Origin: Longimicrobiaceae bacterium
Lineage (GTDB): Bacteria > Gemmatimonadota > Gemmatimonadetes > Longimicrobiales > Longimicrobiaceae
DNA length: 64,000 nt
Direction of reading: 5' to 3'
Assembly (NCBI GenBank): GCA_036375715.1
Contig: DASVBS010000005.1
Coordinates: forward strand, 1 to 64,000
The translations under genes were made by a program, and so were the position numbers. Below, in pieces: positions 25,008 through 33,703 of this stretch. Each line of letters begins with the position of its first letter. Position 1 is the first letter of the stretch. The notes under the pieces are model-generated. The model was not told where the DNA came from. It ran no database searches and was given only the letters and a program-made list of their open reading frames with translations.

Positions 25008-25744
25008 TTGGTCTCCCGGGCGGTCTCGTCGAGCGGTGCTTCCCGCTGACTGCGCAGGAACTCGATCAGGCCGCGACCCGCTCCGAGGATATGGGAGCTG
25101 AGCAGGGAGATGGCATGCTGCTGCTCGCCTTCGCGCACCGCGCTGAGGATCGCCCGGTGCTCCCGGTTCGCGCGGGTCTCTCCGTGGGTCAGCTTGAGCT
25201 GCATGCGCTGATAGCGGTCGCTGTGGTTGTGCAGCTGCTGCACGATGTTGATCGCGAGCGGGTGCCGTTCCGGGAGATACAGGGTGGAATGGAAGAGCCA
25301 GTTGAGTGTCCCCCACGCACGGACATCCCCCTTCTCGAGCGCCTCCTCGTAGTCGTCCAGCACTGCCTCGGCGCGGTCCAGCACCTCGCGGGTGAGATGT
25401 GGAAAGGCGCGGCGCAGCAGGTCCGCCTCGATCAGCGCGCGCAGCTCGAACACCTCCCGGATCTCGTCCAGCGACAGGGTGGAGACGATCGCCCCCACGT
25501 GCGGGCTGAAGCTGACCAGCCCCTCCGCCTCGAGCTGACGCAGCGCTTCGCGGACGGGGATTCGGCTGACGCCCAGCTCCGCGGCGATGGCGTCCTGTCG
25601 CAGCGGCGTCCCTTCAGGGTAATCGCCGTGCAGGATCCGATCGCGAATCGCCTCGAGCACCAGCATCGCGACGGTCTTGCGCGGCACACCCCCGCGCGCG
25701 GGAGAAGCTCGCGACGAGCGCGACGACGTCTGTCTGGGGGCCAT
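25004..25744 (-). CDS. GntR/FadR-type regulator of the hydroxyproline operon
   Basis: 246 residues from ATG 25744 (MAPRQTSS). N-terminal GntR winged helix: IRDRILHGDYPEGTPLRQDAI (read in part), ELGVSRIPVREALRQLEAEGLV. C-terminal FCD effector domain with helices RALIEADLLRRAFPHLT and EHRAILSAVREGEQQHAISLL. Its TGA overlaps the epimerase ATG, so it is the first gene of the catabolic operon and probably represses it until a hydroxyproline-derived ligand binds. Divergent from susC; palindromes in the shared gap are candidate sites. Confidence 0.9.
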   Translation of the reverse strand: MAPRQTSSRSSRASPARGGVPRKTVAMLVLEAIRDRILHGDYPEGTPLRQDAIAAELGVSRIPVREALRQLEAEGLVSFSPHVGAIVSTLSLDEIREVFELRALIEADLLRRAFPHLTREVLDRAEAVLDDYEEALEKGDVRAWGTLNWLFHSTLYLPERHPLAINIVQQLHNHSDRYQRMQLKLTHGETRANREHRAILSAVREGEQQHAISLLSSHILGAGRGLIEFLRSQREAPLDETARETK

Positions 25745-26117
25745 ACCCTTGGAGGGGCGAGAGGAGAGCGGTCGACACGGACCGCTCCAACATGCGGCCG
25801 CGGGCCCGAGCGCGCAACCACTACCCAGGGCGGTATTTAGCCCCACCCGCCCCGCTTCTCCCGAACCCGCAGCTCCACCATTCCGTGAAGGATATTATAT
25901 CCGATCTGTGCCAATGAAAAGAGGATCGTACGGGCAGGAGTACGGCATTTCGCGCCCACAACTCTCTTGCGCCATCAGCAGATTGGATAAAATATACTTG
26001 CCATGCGCATCCCTCCCGGCCGGGAGGATCGTCCGCTCGCCCCCGCTCGGGAGGGCTCGCGCCCGTCCCGGCCGCACTCCGCGGCCGCTCTCCACCACCC
26101 ACAGGAGGCCTCTTGCC
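25745..26117. promoter_or_regulatory. Divergent control region between gntR and susC
   Basis: 373 bp without a gene, with an unusually AT-rich stretch. The perfect palindrome GGATAT-T-ATATCC lies at 25890-25902 and reads TATAAT on the minus strand, so it may overlap the gntR -10 box. A related GGATAAAATATAC lies at 25985-25997, near a TATACT on the plus strand (25993-25998), about 120 bp before susC. Both could bind the FCD-type GntR protein, giving joint control of import and catabolism. A good AGGAGG at 26104-26109 precedes ATG 26118. Confidence 0.5.
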
Positions 26118-29072
26118 ATGAGATGGTCCGCGCTCCTCCTGGCCCTGTCGCTCGTCCTCGCCTCCGGGGCGTCGGCGCAGACGCAGGGCCGCATCACCGG
26201 GCTCGTCACCTCGCTGAGCGGGGAGCCCCTCGCCGGCGCCGCCGTCAGCGTGGTGGGCACCACGCTGGGCGCCCTCTCCGGCCCCGACGGTCGCTATACG
26301 ATCGAGGAGGTGCCGGGAGGCTCGCATACCCTCCGTGCCAGCCTGCTCGGCTACGCCGAGGCAACCGTCGAGGTCACGCTCGCTGCCGGGCAGACCGCGA
26401 CCGCCGACCTGCGGCTCGAACCGTCGGCCGTGCAGCTGGAGGGGATCGTCGCGGTCGGCTACGGCACGCAGCGTCGCGAGGAGGTCACTGGCGCGGTCGC
26501 CAGCGTCTCGGAGGACGAATTCGTCCAGACCCCGGCGCGAGACGCCGCGTCCCTGGTCGCCGGCAAGATCGCCGGCCTCGCCGTCTCCACCCCCAGCGGC
26601 GATCCCCGCGCGGGTACCCGCATCAGCCTGCGTGGCGCCACCACCATCAACGGCCCGCGCGAGCCCCTGGTCCTGGTCGACGGGGTCCCCGGCACGCTGG
26701 AGACGGTCGCGCCGGCGGACATCGAGAGCATCAGCGTGCTCAAGGACGGGTCCGCGGCCGCGGTCTACGGCTCACGCGCCTCGAACGGCGTGATCCTCAT
26801 CACCACCAAGAAGTTCCGAGGCGGCGCCCCGACCATCCACTACGATACCTACGCCAGCTACTCGACCCTCTACCGAACTCCCGACTTCCTCGACGCCGAC
26901 GACTACCGACGCCTCATCGAAGAGGGCTACGCCTTCGAAGACCTGGGATACGAGACGGACTGGCAGGACGAGGTGCTGCGCAACCCCATCAGCCAGAACC
27001 ACAGCCTCACCCTCTCCGGCGGAGCCTCGAACACCAGCTACACGGCGTCCTTCAACTATGAAGACGCGGAGGGGATCTTCCTGCGCTCGGACAACCGCGA
27101 GATGACCGGCCGCATCAACGTCAACCACTCGATGTGGGATGGCCGTCTTACCGCGGATCTCAACCTGGTAGGCCGCAACCAGGACTACTTCGACGGCCCG
27201 GACTTCAACTACATCTGGCGGCAGGCGCTGATCCGGAATCCTACCGACCGCATCCGCGACGACGACGGCAACTGGCAGGAGCGGGGCACCTACTTCTATA
27301 CCAATCCGCTTGGCCTCCTCCACGAGGAGAATGGTGGCTTCGAGTCACGTATCGTTCGGCTCCACGGTACCGTCACCCTGCAGCCGATCGAGCCGCTCCG
27401 CCTCTCCCTGCTCGTCGGCACCGAGCGGGGAAACTCGATCTGGGGAACGGCCACCACCTTCCGGCACGTCAACACCACCCAGTCGGGCCTGAACGGGACT
27501 GCCGCTCGCCGCACGGACGCCAACCGCGACCGCATCCTCGAGTTCACCGGCACCTTCGAGCGTGCTTTCGGCTCGCACGACATCACCCTGCTGGGAGGTT
27601 ACAGCTACCAGGACTTCCTGGAGGAAGGGTTCGACGTCAGCACCTACGGCTTCCCCACCGACCAGTTCGGTTACGACCAGCTCGGCGCCGGCGACGCCCT
27701 CAACACCGGCAACGCCGACATGGGAAGCTACAAGCAGGGGAACAAGATCATCGGCTTCTTCAGCCGCCTGAACTACGACTGGGACGACCGCTTCCTGTTG
27801 ATGGGATCGGTCCGGTACGAGGGGAATTCGCGCTTCGGCGCGGATCACAAGTGGGGGTTGTTCCCCGCGATCTCGGCCGGATGGCGGCTCAGCCAGGAGA
27901 CGTTCCTCCAGAGCGCGACCTTCATCGACGACCTGAAGCTACGCGCCGGCTTCGGGGTGACCGGCATCGCCCCCAACGGCAACTACCTGTCACTCACCAG
28001 CTACGACTACGGCCCTCGCTTCCTCTACAACGGTGAGTGGGTGCAGGGACTCTCCCCCGCTCGCAATCCCAACCCGGACCTGCGTTGGGAACGAAAGGAG
28101 GAGGTGAATGTCGGCCTGGACTTCGCCCTGTTCGACTATCGCCTGAACGGCTCAGTCGACGTGTACCGCCGGGACACCAAGGGGATGTTGTACAACTACT
28201 CCGTCCCCGTGCCTCCGAACCTGTACGGCTCCATCCTCGCCAACGTCGGCCACATGCGGAACCAGGGGTTGGAGGCGCAGGTCGGCTTCGACGTCTTCCG
28301 CGGCAATCGCTTCAGCTGGACCGCCACCGCGAACTACTCGACCAACTCGAACCGCCTCGTCAGCCTCTCCAACGATGTCTATCAACCCGACAGCGACTAC
28401 TTCTACGCGGGGCACACGGGTGAGCCCATCCAGCTCCCCACCCACCGCATCGACGTTGGCGGTCCCATCGGCAACTTCTACGGCTTCGAGTCGGTGGACA
28501 TCGACGAGAACGGCGAGTGGATCGTGCTCAGCGCCGAGGGCGATCGCATCTCGATCCGCGACGTCACCGAGGGCGATCGGCGCGTGATCGGCAACGGCGT
28601 CCCGAAGCACTACCTCTCGCTCAACAACACCGCCCGCTTCGGGAACTTCGACCTCAACGTGAACATGCGTGGGGCTTTCGGCTTTCAGATCCTGAACTTC
28701 CAGGAGATGTACTACTCGAACCCCACCATCCTGCAGTACAACATGCTCGAATCGGCCTTCGAGCCGGTCTACGGCAAGCGCTTGCTCGACTACGACCTCG
28801 CCTACGTCAGCTACTACATCGAGGACGGGGATTACTGGAAGCTCGACAATGTGACCCTGGGCTACACCCTCGGTGACGGCCTGCTGGGTCGGCTGTCGGG
28901 GGTGCTCTCCAACGCGCGGATCTACGTGGCCGGGAGTAACCTGCTGACCATCACCGGCTACAAGGGGCTCGACCCGGAGGTCGACACCACCGGCCTCGCT
29001 CCCGGTATCGATCACCGCGACAAGTATCCGACCACGCGCACCTTCACCGCGGGCATGAGCCTGACGTTCTGA
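26118..29072 (+). CDS. SusC/RagA-family TonB-linked outer membrane transporter
   Basis: 984 residues with signal peptide (ALLLALSLVLASGASA, cut before QTQG). Order: carboxypeptidase-D-regulatory-like domain ~22-105 (GRITGLVTSLSGEPLAGAAV), then the SusC linker VQLEGIVAVGYGTQRREEVTGA, plug domain ~125-235 with LVDGVPGTLETVAPADIESI and AVYGSRASNGVILITTK, then the 22-strand barrel ending in FTAGMSLTF. Transports oligomers with its SusD partner, 14 bp downstream. Many such pairs take glycans, but some take peptides; divergence from a hydroxyproline operon with two peptidases makes peptide substrates likely (inference). Confidence 0.95.
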   Translation: MRWSALLLALSLVLASGASAQTQGRITGLVTSLSGEPLAGAAVSVVGTTLGALSGPDGRYTIEEVPGGSHTLRASLLGYAEATVEVTLAAGQTATADLRLEPSAVQLEGIVAVGYGTQRREEVTGAVASVSEDEFVQTPARDAASLVAGKIAGLAVSTPSGDPRAGTRISLRGATTINGPREPLVLVDGVPGTLETVAPADIESISVLKDGSAAAVYGSRASNGVILITTKKFRGGAPTIHYDTYASYSTLYRTPDFLDADDYRRLIEEGYAFEDLGYETDWQDEVLRNPISQNHSLTLSGGASNTSYTASFNYEDAEGIFLRSDNREMTGRINVNHSMWDGRLTADLNLVGRNQDYFDGPDFNYIWRQALIRNPTDRIRDDDGNWQERGTYFYTNPLGLLHEENGGFESRIVRLHGTVTLQPIEPLRLSLLVGTERGNSIWGTATTFRHVNTTQSGLNGTAARRTDANRDRILEFTGTFERAFGSHDITLLGGYSYQDFLEEGFDVSTYGFPTDQFGYDQLGAGDALNTGNADMGSYKQGNKIIGFFSRLNYDWDDRFLLMGSVRYEGNSRFGADHKWGLFPAISAGWRLSQETFLQSATFIDDLKLRAGFGVTGIAPNGNYLSLTSYDYGPRFLYNGEWVQGLSPARNPNPDLRWERKEEVNVGLDFALFDYRLNGSVDVYRRDTKGMLYNYSVPVPPNLYGSILANVGHMRNQGLEAQVGFDVFRGNRFSWTATANYSTNSNRLVSLSNDVYQPDSDYFYAGHTGEPIQLPTHRIDVGGPIGNFYGFESVDIDENGEWIVLSAEGDRISIRDVTEGDRRVIGNGVPKHYLSLNNTARFGNFDLNVNMRGAFGFQILNFQEMYYSNPTILQYNMLESAFEPVYGKRLLDYDLAYVSYYIEDGDYWKLDNVTLGYTLGDGLLGRLSGVLSNARIYVAGSNLLTITGYKGLDPEVDTTGLAPGIDHRDKYPTTRTFTAGMSLTF

Positions 29073-29086
29073 AAGGATAGGCTGCG

Positions 29087-30697
29087 ATGAGACGCATCAA
29101 CGGTAGGGGCCTCCCGGCACTCCTCGCGGTGGGGCTCGCCCTGAACGCCGCCGCCTGCACCGACCTCACCGAGGTCCCTTACACGGAGATCACCGAGGCG
29201 AACTTCAATCCCACCGCCAGCGACCTGGCGGCGCTGATGGCGCCCGCCTACACGCCGCTGCGCGACATCTGGATGGGGTGGTACGGAAACCTCGACTTCC
29301 AGGAGGAGACCGCCGACGCCTTCCTCACCCCGGTGCGGCCGAACGGCTGGTACGACGGCGGCACCTACATACGCCTGCACGAGCACCGCTGGGACGCGGG
29401 ACAGGGGCAGCCGGACGCCCTCTGGAACCGTTCCTTCAGCGGGATCAACTCAGCCAACCGGGTCATCCACCAGCTCGAATCGGGCATCGTCCCGGTGGAG
29501 GAGGAGGCGAAGGCGGCGATCGTCGCCGAGCTACGGGCGCTGCGGGCGTACTATTACTACCTGCTGCTCGACGCCTTCGGGAACGTGCCCGTGGTGATCG
29601 ACTTCACCCAGGCCGAACCACCCGAGCAGTCCAGTCGGGATGAGGTCTACCAGTTCGTGGTGAGCGAGCTGACCAGCACCATTCCCGAGCTCTCCGAGGA
29701 GACCGGCACGGCGATGTACGGCCGGATGAACCGGTGGGCAGCCATCGGGATCCTCGCCCGCGTCCACCTGAACGCCGAGGTGTACGTCGGCACCCCCGAG
29801 TACGACGAAGTGATCGCCCTCACCCAACAGATCATCGATTCGGGGGAATTCGCCCTGGAGGCGAACTACAGCGACGCCTTCGCGCGGGAGAATCACACCT
29901 CACAGGAACTGATCTGGGCGGTCCCCTACGACGCCATCAACGCCCCCGGGAGCAGCTTCCATATGAAGACGCTCAAGCCGGAGCTGCGCTTCGTTTTCGA
30001 CATGCAGGCGCAGCCGTGGGGCGGCAGTGCCTCCAATCCGCAGTTCATCGACACCTATGACGAGGACGATACTCGCCTGGAGGACACCTGGCTGATGGGT
30101 CCTCAGTTCGACGACGAGGGGCGGGGGTACGACTTCGTCAAGCACGTCCCGTCGATTACCGACACCGAGTTCCATCACGGCTACCCGGTCAAGAAGTACG
30201 AGATCTACCCGGGGATGACCGGTAGCTCGGACGTCGATTACCCGATCCTGCGCTACGCCGAAGTGCTGATGATGCAGGCCGAGGCGCGTCTGCGAACGGG
30301 GAATGCGGACGATGCCGCGGAGCTGGTGACGCAGGTCCGGGAGCGCGCCTTCGCCGAGACCGACCCCGCGAAAGCGAGGGTGACCGGCGCGCAGCTGATG
30401 GAGGGAAGCTCTTACAACTACGGCTGGTACGACGTGGACGGAGTCGTGAAGACCGGGCCCGGGGGCACGCCCGTGACCGGCGGCGGCGATGACGTTCAGT
30501 ACGGCCGCTTCCTCGATGAGCTGGGCTGGGAGTTCGCCGCCGAGGGCCACCGGCGCCAGCATCTGATCCGCTTCGGCGTCTTCACCAAGAAGACCTGGTT
30601 CAACCACCGCCCCAACGGCGACCACCGCACCCTCTTCGCCATCCCCCTGAGCGCGATGGAGACCAACGCGAAGCTGGAGCAGAATCCCGGCTACTAG
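29087..30697 (+). CDS. SusD/RagB-family substrate-binding lipoprotein
   Basis: 536 residues. Lipoprotein signal MRRINGRGLPALLAVGLALN ending in AAAC. SusD features: LWNRSFSGINSANRVI, ELRALRAYYYYLLLDAFGNVPVV (read in part), then TPR-like helices (YPILRYAEVLMMQAEARLR) and the C-terminal ELGWEFAAEGHRRQHLIRFG motif, ending NPGY. It caps the SusC barrel and captures the substrate. AAAGGATAGG lies upstream of ATG 29087. A heptamer repeat element follows directly. Confidence 0.95.
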   Translation: MRRINGRGLPALLAVGLALNAAACTDLTEVPYTEITEANFNPTASDLAALMAPAYTPLRDIWMGWYGNLDFQEETADAFLTPVRPNGWYDGGTYIRLHEHRWDAGQGQPDALWNRSFSGINSANRVIHQLESGIVPVEEEAKAAIVAELRALRAYYYYLLLDAFGNVPVVIDFTQAEPPEQSSRDEVYQFVVSELTSTIPELSEETGTAMYGRMNRWAAIGILARVHLNAEVYVGTPEYDEVIALTQQIIDSGEFALEANYSDAFARENHTSQELIWAVPYDAINAPGSSFHMKTLKPELRFVFDMQAQPWGGSASNPQFIDTYDEDDTRLEDTWLMGPQFDDEGRGYDFVKHVPSITDTEFHHGYPVKKYEIYPGMTGSSDVDYPILRYAEVLMMQAEARLRTGNADDAAELVTQVRERAFAETDPAKARVTGAQLMEGSSYNYGWYDVDGVVKTGPGGTPVTGGGDDVQYGRFLDELGWEFAAEGHRRQHLIRFGVFTKKTWFNHRPNGDHRTLFAIPLSAMETNAKLEQNPGY

Positions 30698-30700
30698 CAG

Positions 30701-30875
30701 GAATTACGAGTTACGAATTACGAATTTTAAGGCCAACACAGAGGCTTCAGGGATCAAAGGAAAGGGCACGGAGATACTGGCGCCGAGCTTCTCTGCGCCC
30801 TCCATCGCCTCTGGGCTAGAATGCCGTAGTTCGTAATTCGTAATTCGTAATTCGTAACTCGTAATTCGTAATTCT
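30701..30875. repeat. Heptamer (ATTACGA) inverted repeat element, copy 2
   Basis: Left arm at 30701-30727 (GAATTACGAGTTACG...), right arm GTAATTC units at 30828-30875, core with ACACAGAGG and TCTCTGCGCCCTCC. It fills the gap between convergent susD (stop 30697) and the DACNV gene (stop 30876). Confidence 0.9.
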
Positions 30876-32039
30876 TCAAAGCAGCAGCGCCTCTATCCTG
30901 TGCGCATTCACTCGCTCGTCCTTCGGGTTCCAGGCGAAGACCGTGAAGCGGCCGTCCTGGGAGGCGACGAGGGCCCGGGCGTCGTGCTGGTCGTGGGCGA
31001 ACTGGGCGGCGGACAGATGGCGGGTGCCGCCCATCGCCGAGGGGTGGAGCAGCCGGCGCGGGCGGTGCAGCACCGGCTCGCTCACCAGCACCTCCTCGAC
31101 CGGCCCGCACCCTTCTCGCCGACCGATCTTCACCCCGAAAGCGAGCACGTCAAAGCGCTCGTTGATCACAGTGGCCCCGTCCACGGCGGTGAGCCCGGCG
31201 ACGGCGGCCACCGCCCGCTGGAAGTCGGCCATCCAGCGCGGGTCGGAGCGTCTCTCGGGATCCACCCGCATCAGCTCGGCGAGCTCCGCCAGTGGCGGCG
31301 CGACTGAGTAACGGATCGGCTTCACGATCGACTCCTGCCAGGTCGTGCTCTCTGTGGGCACGACCAGGAGCGATCCGCCGCGGCCATGGGCCCGCATCGA
31401 TACCGCCAGCTCCACCAAGGCATTGGTCGGCTCGTTCCAGAGCGCGTCCGGATCGAGCCCGAGCAGGGCGTTCATCGTGGGCGTGTACTCGTTCCGACCC
31501 AGCCCCTCATGGTCGAGGATGCGGACCTCATCCCCCTCCAGCACCGCGACGTTGCCGAATTTCCCCGGTCCGCGCCCGCGGCGGTACTTGATGACCAGCA
31601 AACCCGGCTGCACCACCTCCAGCACGAAGCAGTAGCAGGGCACCGTTCGGGTGGTGCCCCATATCCGCAGGTCGCCGTCGAAGCGCCAAACGCCCAGGTG
31701 GATTCCCGGGCGTTCGACCGCCGGCGCGAGGTGCGTCAGCGAGCCGGCGCTAAAAGAGAGCTTCCGTTCGAAGAGCAGCGGCGCCGAGGCCAGGTTGGGC
31801 GGCAGGTAGGCGAGGGAGATCCGGGGTGAGCGGCCCTCCTCCCGGCGCAGGCTTGCCCAGAAGGCGGTGTCCACGATCGCCTCGATGTCGCCCCGGCCGG
31901 GAACCGGGGGAAGCTCGCGCACGTTTTCAACTCCGGCGCGGGCGGCGATTAAATGCGACTCCACCGCCCCGGCCACCGCGTGCGCGGCGGGATATCCGGG
32001 ATTCCGTCTTTCCGGCGGGGTGGGTCGTTCGTCGCTCAT
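30876..32039 (-). CDS. DACNV sensor domain protein with diadenylate cyclase-like C-terminus
   Basis: 387 residues, soluble. The C-terminal part (~205-372) has the two signature motifs of DisA_N/DAC domains: AVDGATVI (DGA at 287-289) and MGGTRHLSAAQF (GTRH at 338-341), followed by ARALVASQDGRFTVF. In DisA and CdaA these bind ATP and make c-di-AMP. The N-terminal ~200 residues match what I recall as the probable sensor domain DACNV (for example FALARGW-free core RKLSFSAGSLTHLAPAVERP). Start ATG overlaps the upstream MFS stop as ATGA, so the two are coupled. Either an active c-di-AMP synthase or a degenerate sensor; both key motifs look intact. Confidence 0.7.
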   Translation of the reverse strand: MSDERPTPPERRNPGYPAAHAVAGAVESHLIAARAGVENVRELPPVPGRGDIEAIVDTAFWASLRREEGRSPRISLAYLPPNLASAPLLFERKLSFSAGSLTHLAPAVERPGIHLGVWRFDGDLRIWGTTRTVPCYCFVLEVVQPGLLVIKYRRGRGPGKFGNVAVLEGDEVRILDHEGLGRNEYTPTMNALLGLDPDALWNEPTNALVELAVSMRAHGRGGSLLVVPTESTTWQESIVKPIRYSVAPPLAELAELMRVDPERRSDPRWMADFQRAVAAVAGLTAVDGATVINERFDVLAFGVKIGRREGCGPVEEVLVSEPVLHRPRRLLHPSAMGGTRHLSAAQFAHDQHDARALVASQDGRFTVFAWNPKDERVNAHRIEALLL

Positions 32040-33565
32040 GGGCCTGCGCGTGCGTCTTCGTTCATCTGGTCGGGACTCAGGTCGGGCACCCGGGCGCTGA
32101 TCAACAGAATCGCGATCGCGAACGCCGCGACGATCCAGAAGACCAGGACCAGGCTGTCCGACAGTCCGCCCCGCAGCACCGTCAGGGCCTGCTCGCTCAC
32201 CCCTGAAAGCGCGGTCCCCTCACCGTGCTGGATCAGGTCGCGAACGCTATCGAGCGAGATCGTCGAAGCCAGGCCCCGCGCCTCGATGTAGCTAGCGAGG
32301 CGAACGTTCAGCACCCCTCCCAGCATCGCGGCCCCGATCGCGTTGCCGAGGTTGCGCATCAGCATGTTCGTGGCCGTCGCCACTCCGCGCTGTGCCCAGG
32401 GCACGCTGGTCTGGATCGCCACGATGTATGTGGTGTTCAGCAGGCCAAAGCCCATCCCCATGAGGAAGGCGCCGAGACCCGCCTCCAGCGGGCCGCGCGT
32501 GGCGAAGATCGCCACGATCGCCGCGCCCACCGTCACGAAGACGCCACCGGCCCGCGCCAGGGTGCGCACGCCAAGCCGCACGAAGGTCCGGCCCGCGACC
32601 ACCGAGGCGATCGGCCAACCGATCGACATCCCCGACAGCGTGAAGCCCGCCACCAATGCGCTCCTGCCGAGCACCCCCTGTACGAACGTCGGAAGGAAGG
32701 TGATGAGGCCGATCATCGCGATGCCCGCGCATAGGATGGCCAGATTGCCCCGCCGGATGATCTCGTTCGCCCAGAGCTCGAGGTGCATCATCGGGTCCGG
32801 AGCGGCGCGCTGCTGACGGTAGAATAGGCCCAGCAGCACCAATCCACCCGCGCCGAGCAGCAGGGCCCACGACACGCCCCACGATTCAGCCTGGGTGAGC
32901 GCCAGCATCATCGCGGAGAGGCCGGCCAGCAGGAGCGCCGCGCCTACGTAGTCCACGCTGCGCTCCCGGTGCTCGACCTTCTCGTGCAGGAAGAGGCCGA
33001 TCAACGCCAGTGAGGCGATTCCGAAGGGGAGGTTCAGCCAGAAGATCCAGTGCCAGTGCAGGTGCTGCACGATGATCCCGCCCGCGAGCGGCCCCAGGAT
33101 CGAGGAGATCCCCCATACGCTCGCCAAATAGCCCTGGATGCGCCCCCGCTCGCGGAGCGAGTAGAGGTCGCCGGCAAGGGTCGCGCTCATCGGCAGCACG
33201 GCCCCCGCTCCGATCCCCTGAACGAAGCGGAAGGCAACCAGCATCCCCATAGAGGCGGCGAAGCCGCACAGGGTGGCTCCCAGGAGGAAGATGCTGACGC
33301 CGGCAACGAAGACCGGCTTGCGGCCGTACAGGTCCGCCAGCTTCCCGAAGATCGGAGTGGTGACGGCCTGCATCAGCAGGTAAGACGAGAAGACCCAGCT
33401 ATAGAGGGAGAAGCCGCCCAGCCGCGATGCGATGCTGGGCATGGCTGTGGCCACGATGGTCCCCTCGATGGCCGCCAGGAACATCGCCACCACCAGGGCG
33501 GTGAGAACCAGCGATCGACGGGTCTGGCGGGGCGGTGTCTCTACGGTCTCGACAATGGTGGCCAC
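32036..33565 (-). CDS. DHA2-type MFS drug exporter (EmrB/QacA-like)
   Basis: 509 residues with 14 predicted helices. IEGTIVATAMPSIASRLGG is the D1 motif, GKLADLYGRKPV motif A, and GISSILGPLAGGII motif C. A proton-driven exporter of toxic compounds. Its stop overlaps the start of the DACNV gene, an uncommon pairing that suggests the exporter and a c-di-AMP-type signal are linked. Separate subfamily from the longer MFS protein at 13158. Confidence 0.92.
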   Translation of the reverse strand: MATIVETVETPPRQTRRSLVLTALVVAMFLAAIEGTIVATAMPSIASRLGGFSLYSWVFSSYLLMQAVTTPIFGKLADLYGRKPVFVAGVSIFLLGATLCGFAASMGMLVAFRFVQGIGAGAVLPMSATLAGDLYSLRERGRIQGYLASVWGISSILGPLAGGIIVQHLHWHWIFWLNLPFGIASLALIGLFLHEKVEHRERSVDYVGAALLLAGLSAMMLALTQAESWGVSWALLLGAGGLVLLGLFYRQQRAAPDPMMHLELWANEIIRRGNLAILCAGIAMIGLITFLPTFVQGVLGRSALVAGFTLSGMSIGWPIASVVAGRTFVRLGVRTLARAGGVFVTVGAAIVAIFATRGPLEAGLGAFLMGMGFGLLNTTYIVAIQTSVPWAQRGVATATNMLMRNLGNAIGAAMLGGVLNVRLASYIEARGLASTISLDSVRDLIQHGEGTALSGVSEQALTVLRGGLSDSLVLVFWIVAAFAIAILLISARVPDLSPDQMNEDARAGP

Positions 33566-33703
33566 GGGGCGGTCATGCTCGTACGCTGCAATTCGGTAAA
33601 GCTCGGCCGCCGGTGCGTGGCGAGATTCGAGCCGTCGGACGCCGGGTGATACGCGCTCAATCTGTCCGGGTTTCCCTGAGTCGCCATTGCCACCGTCGCC
33701 ACC

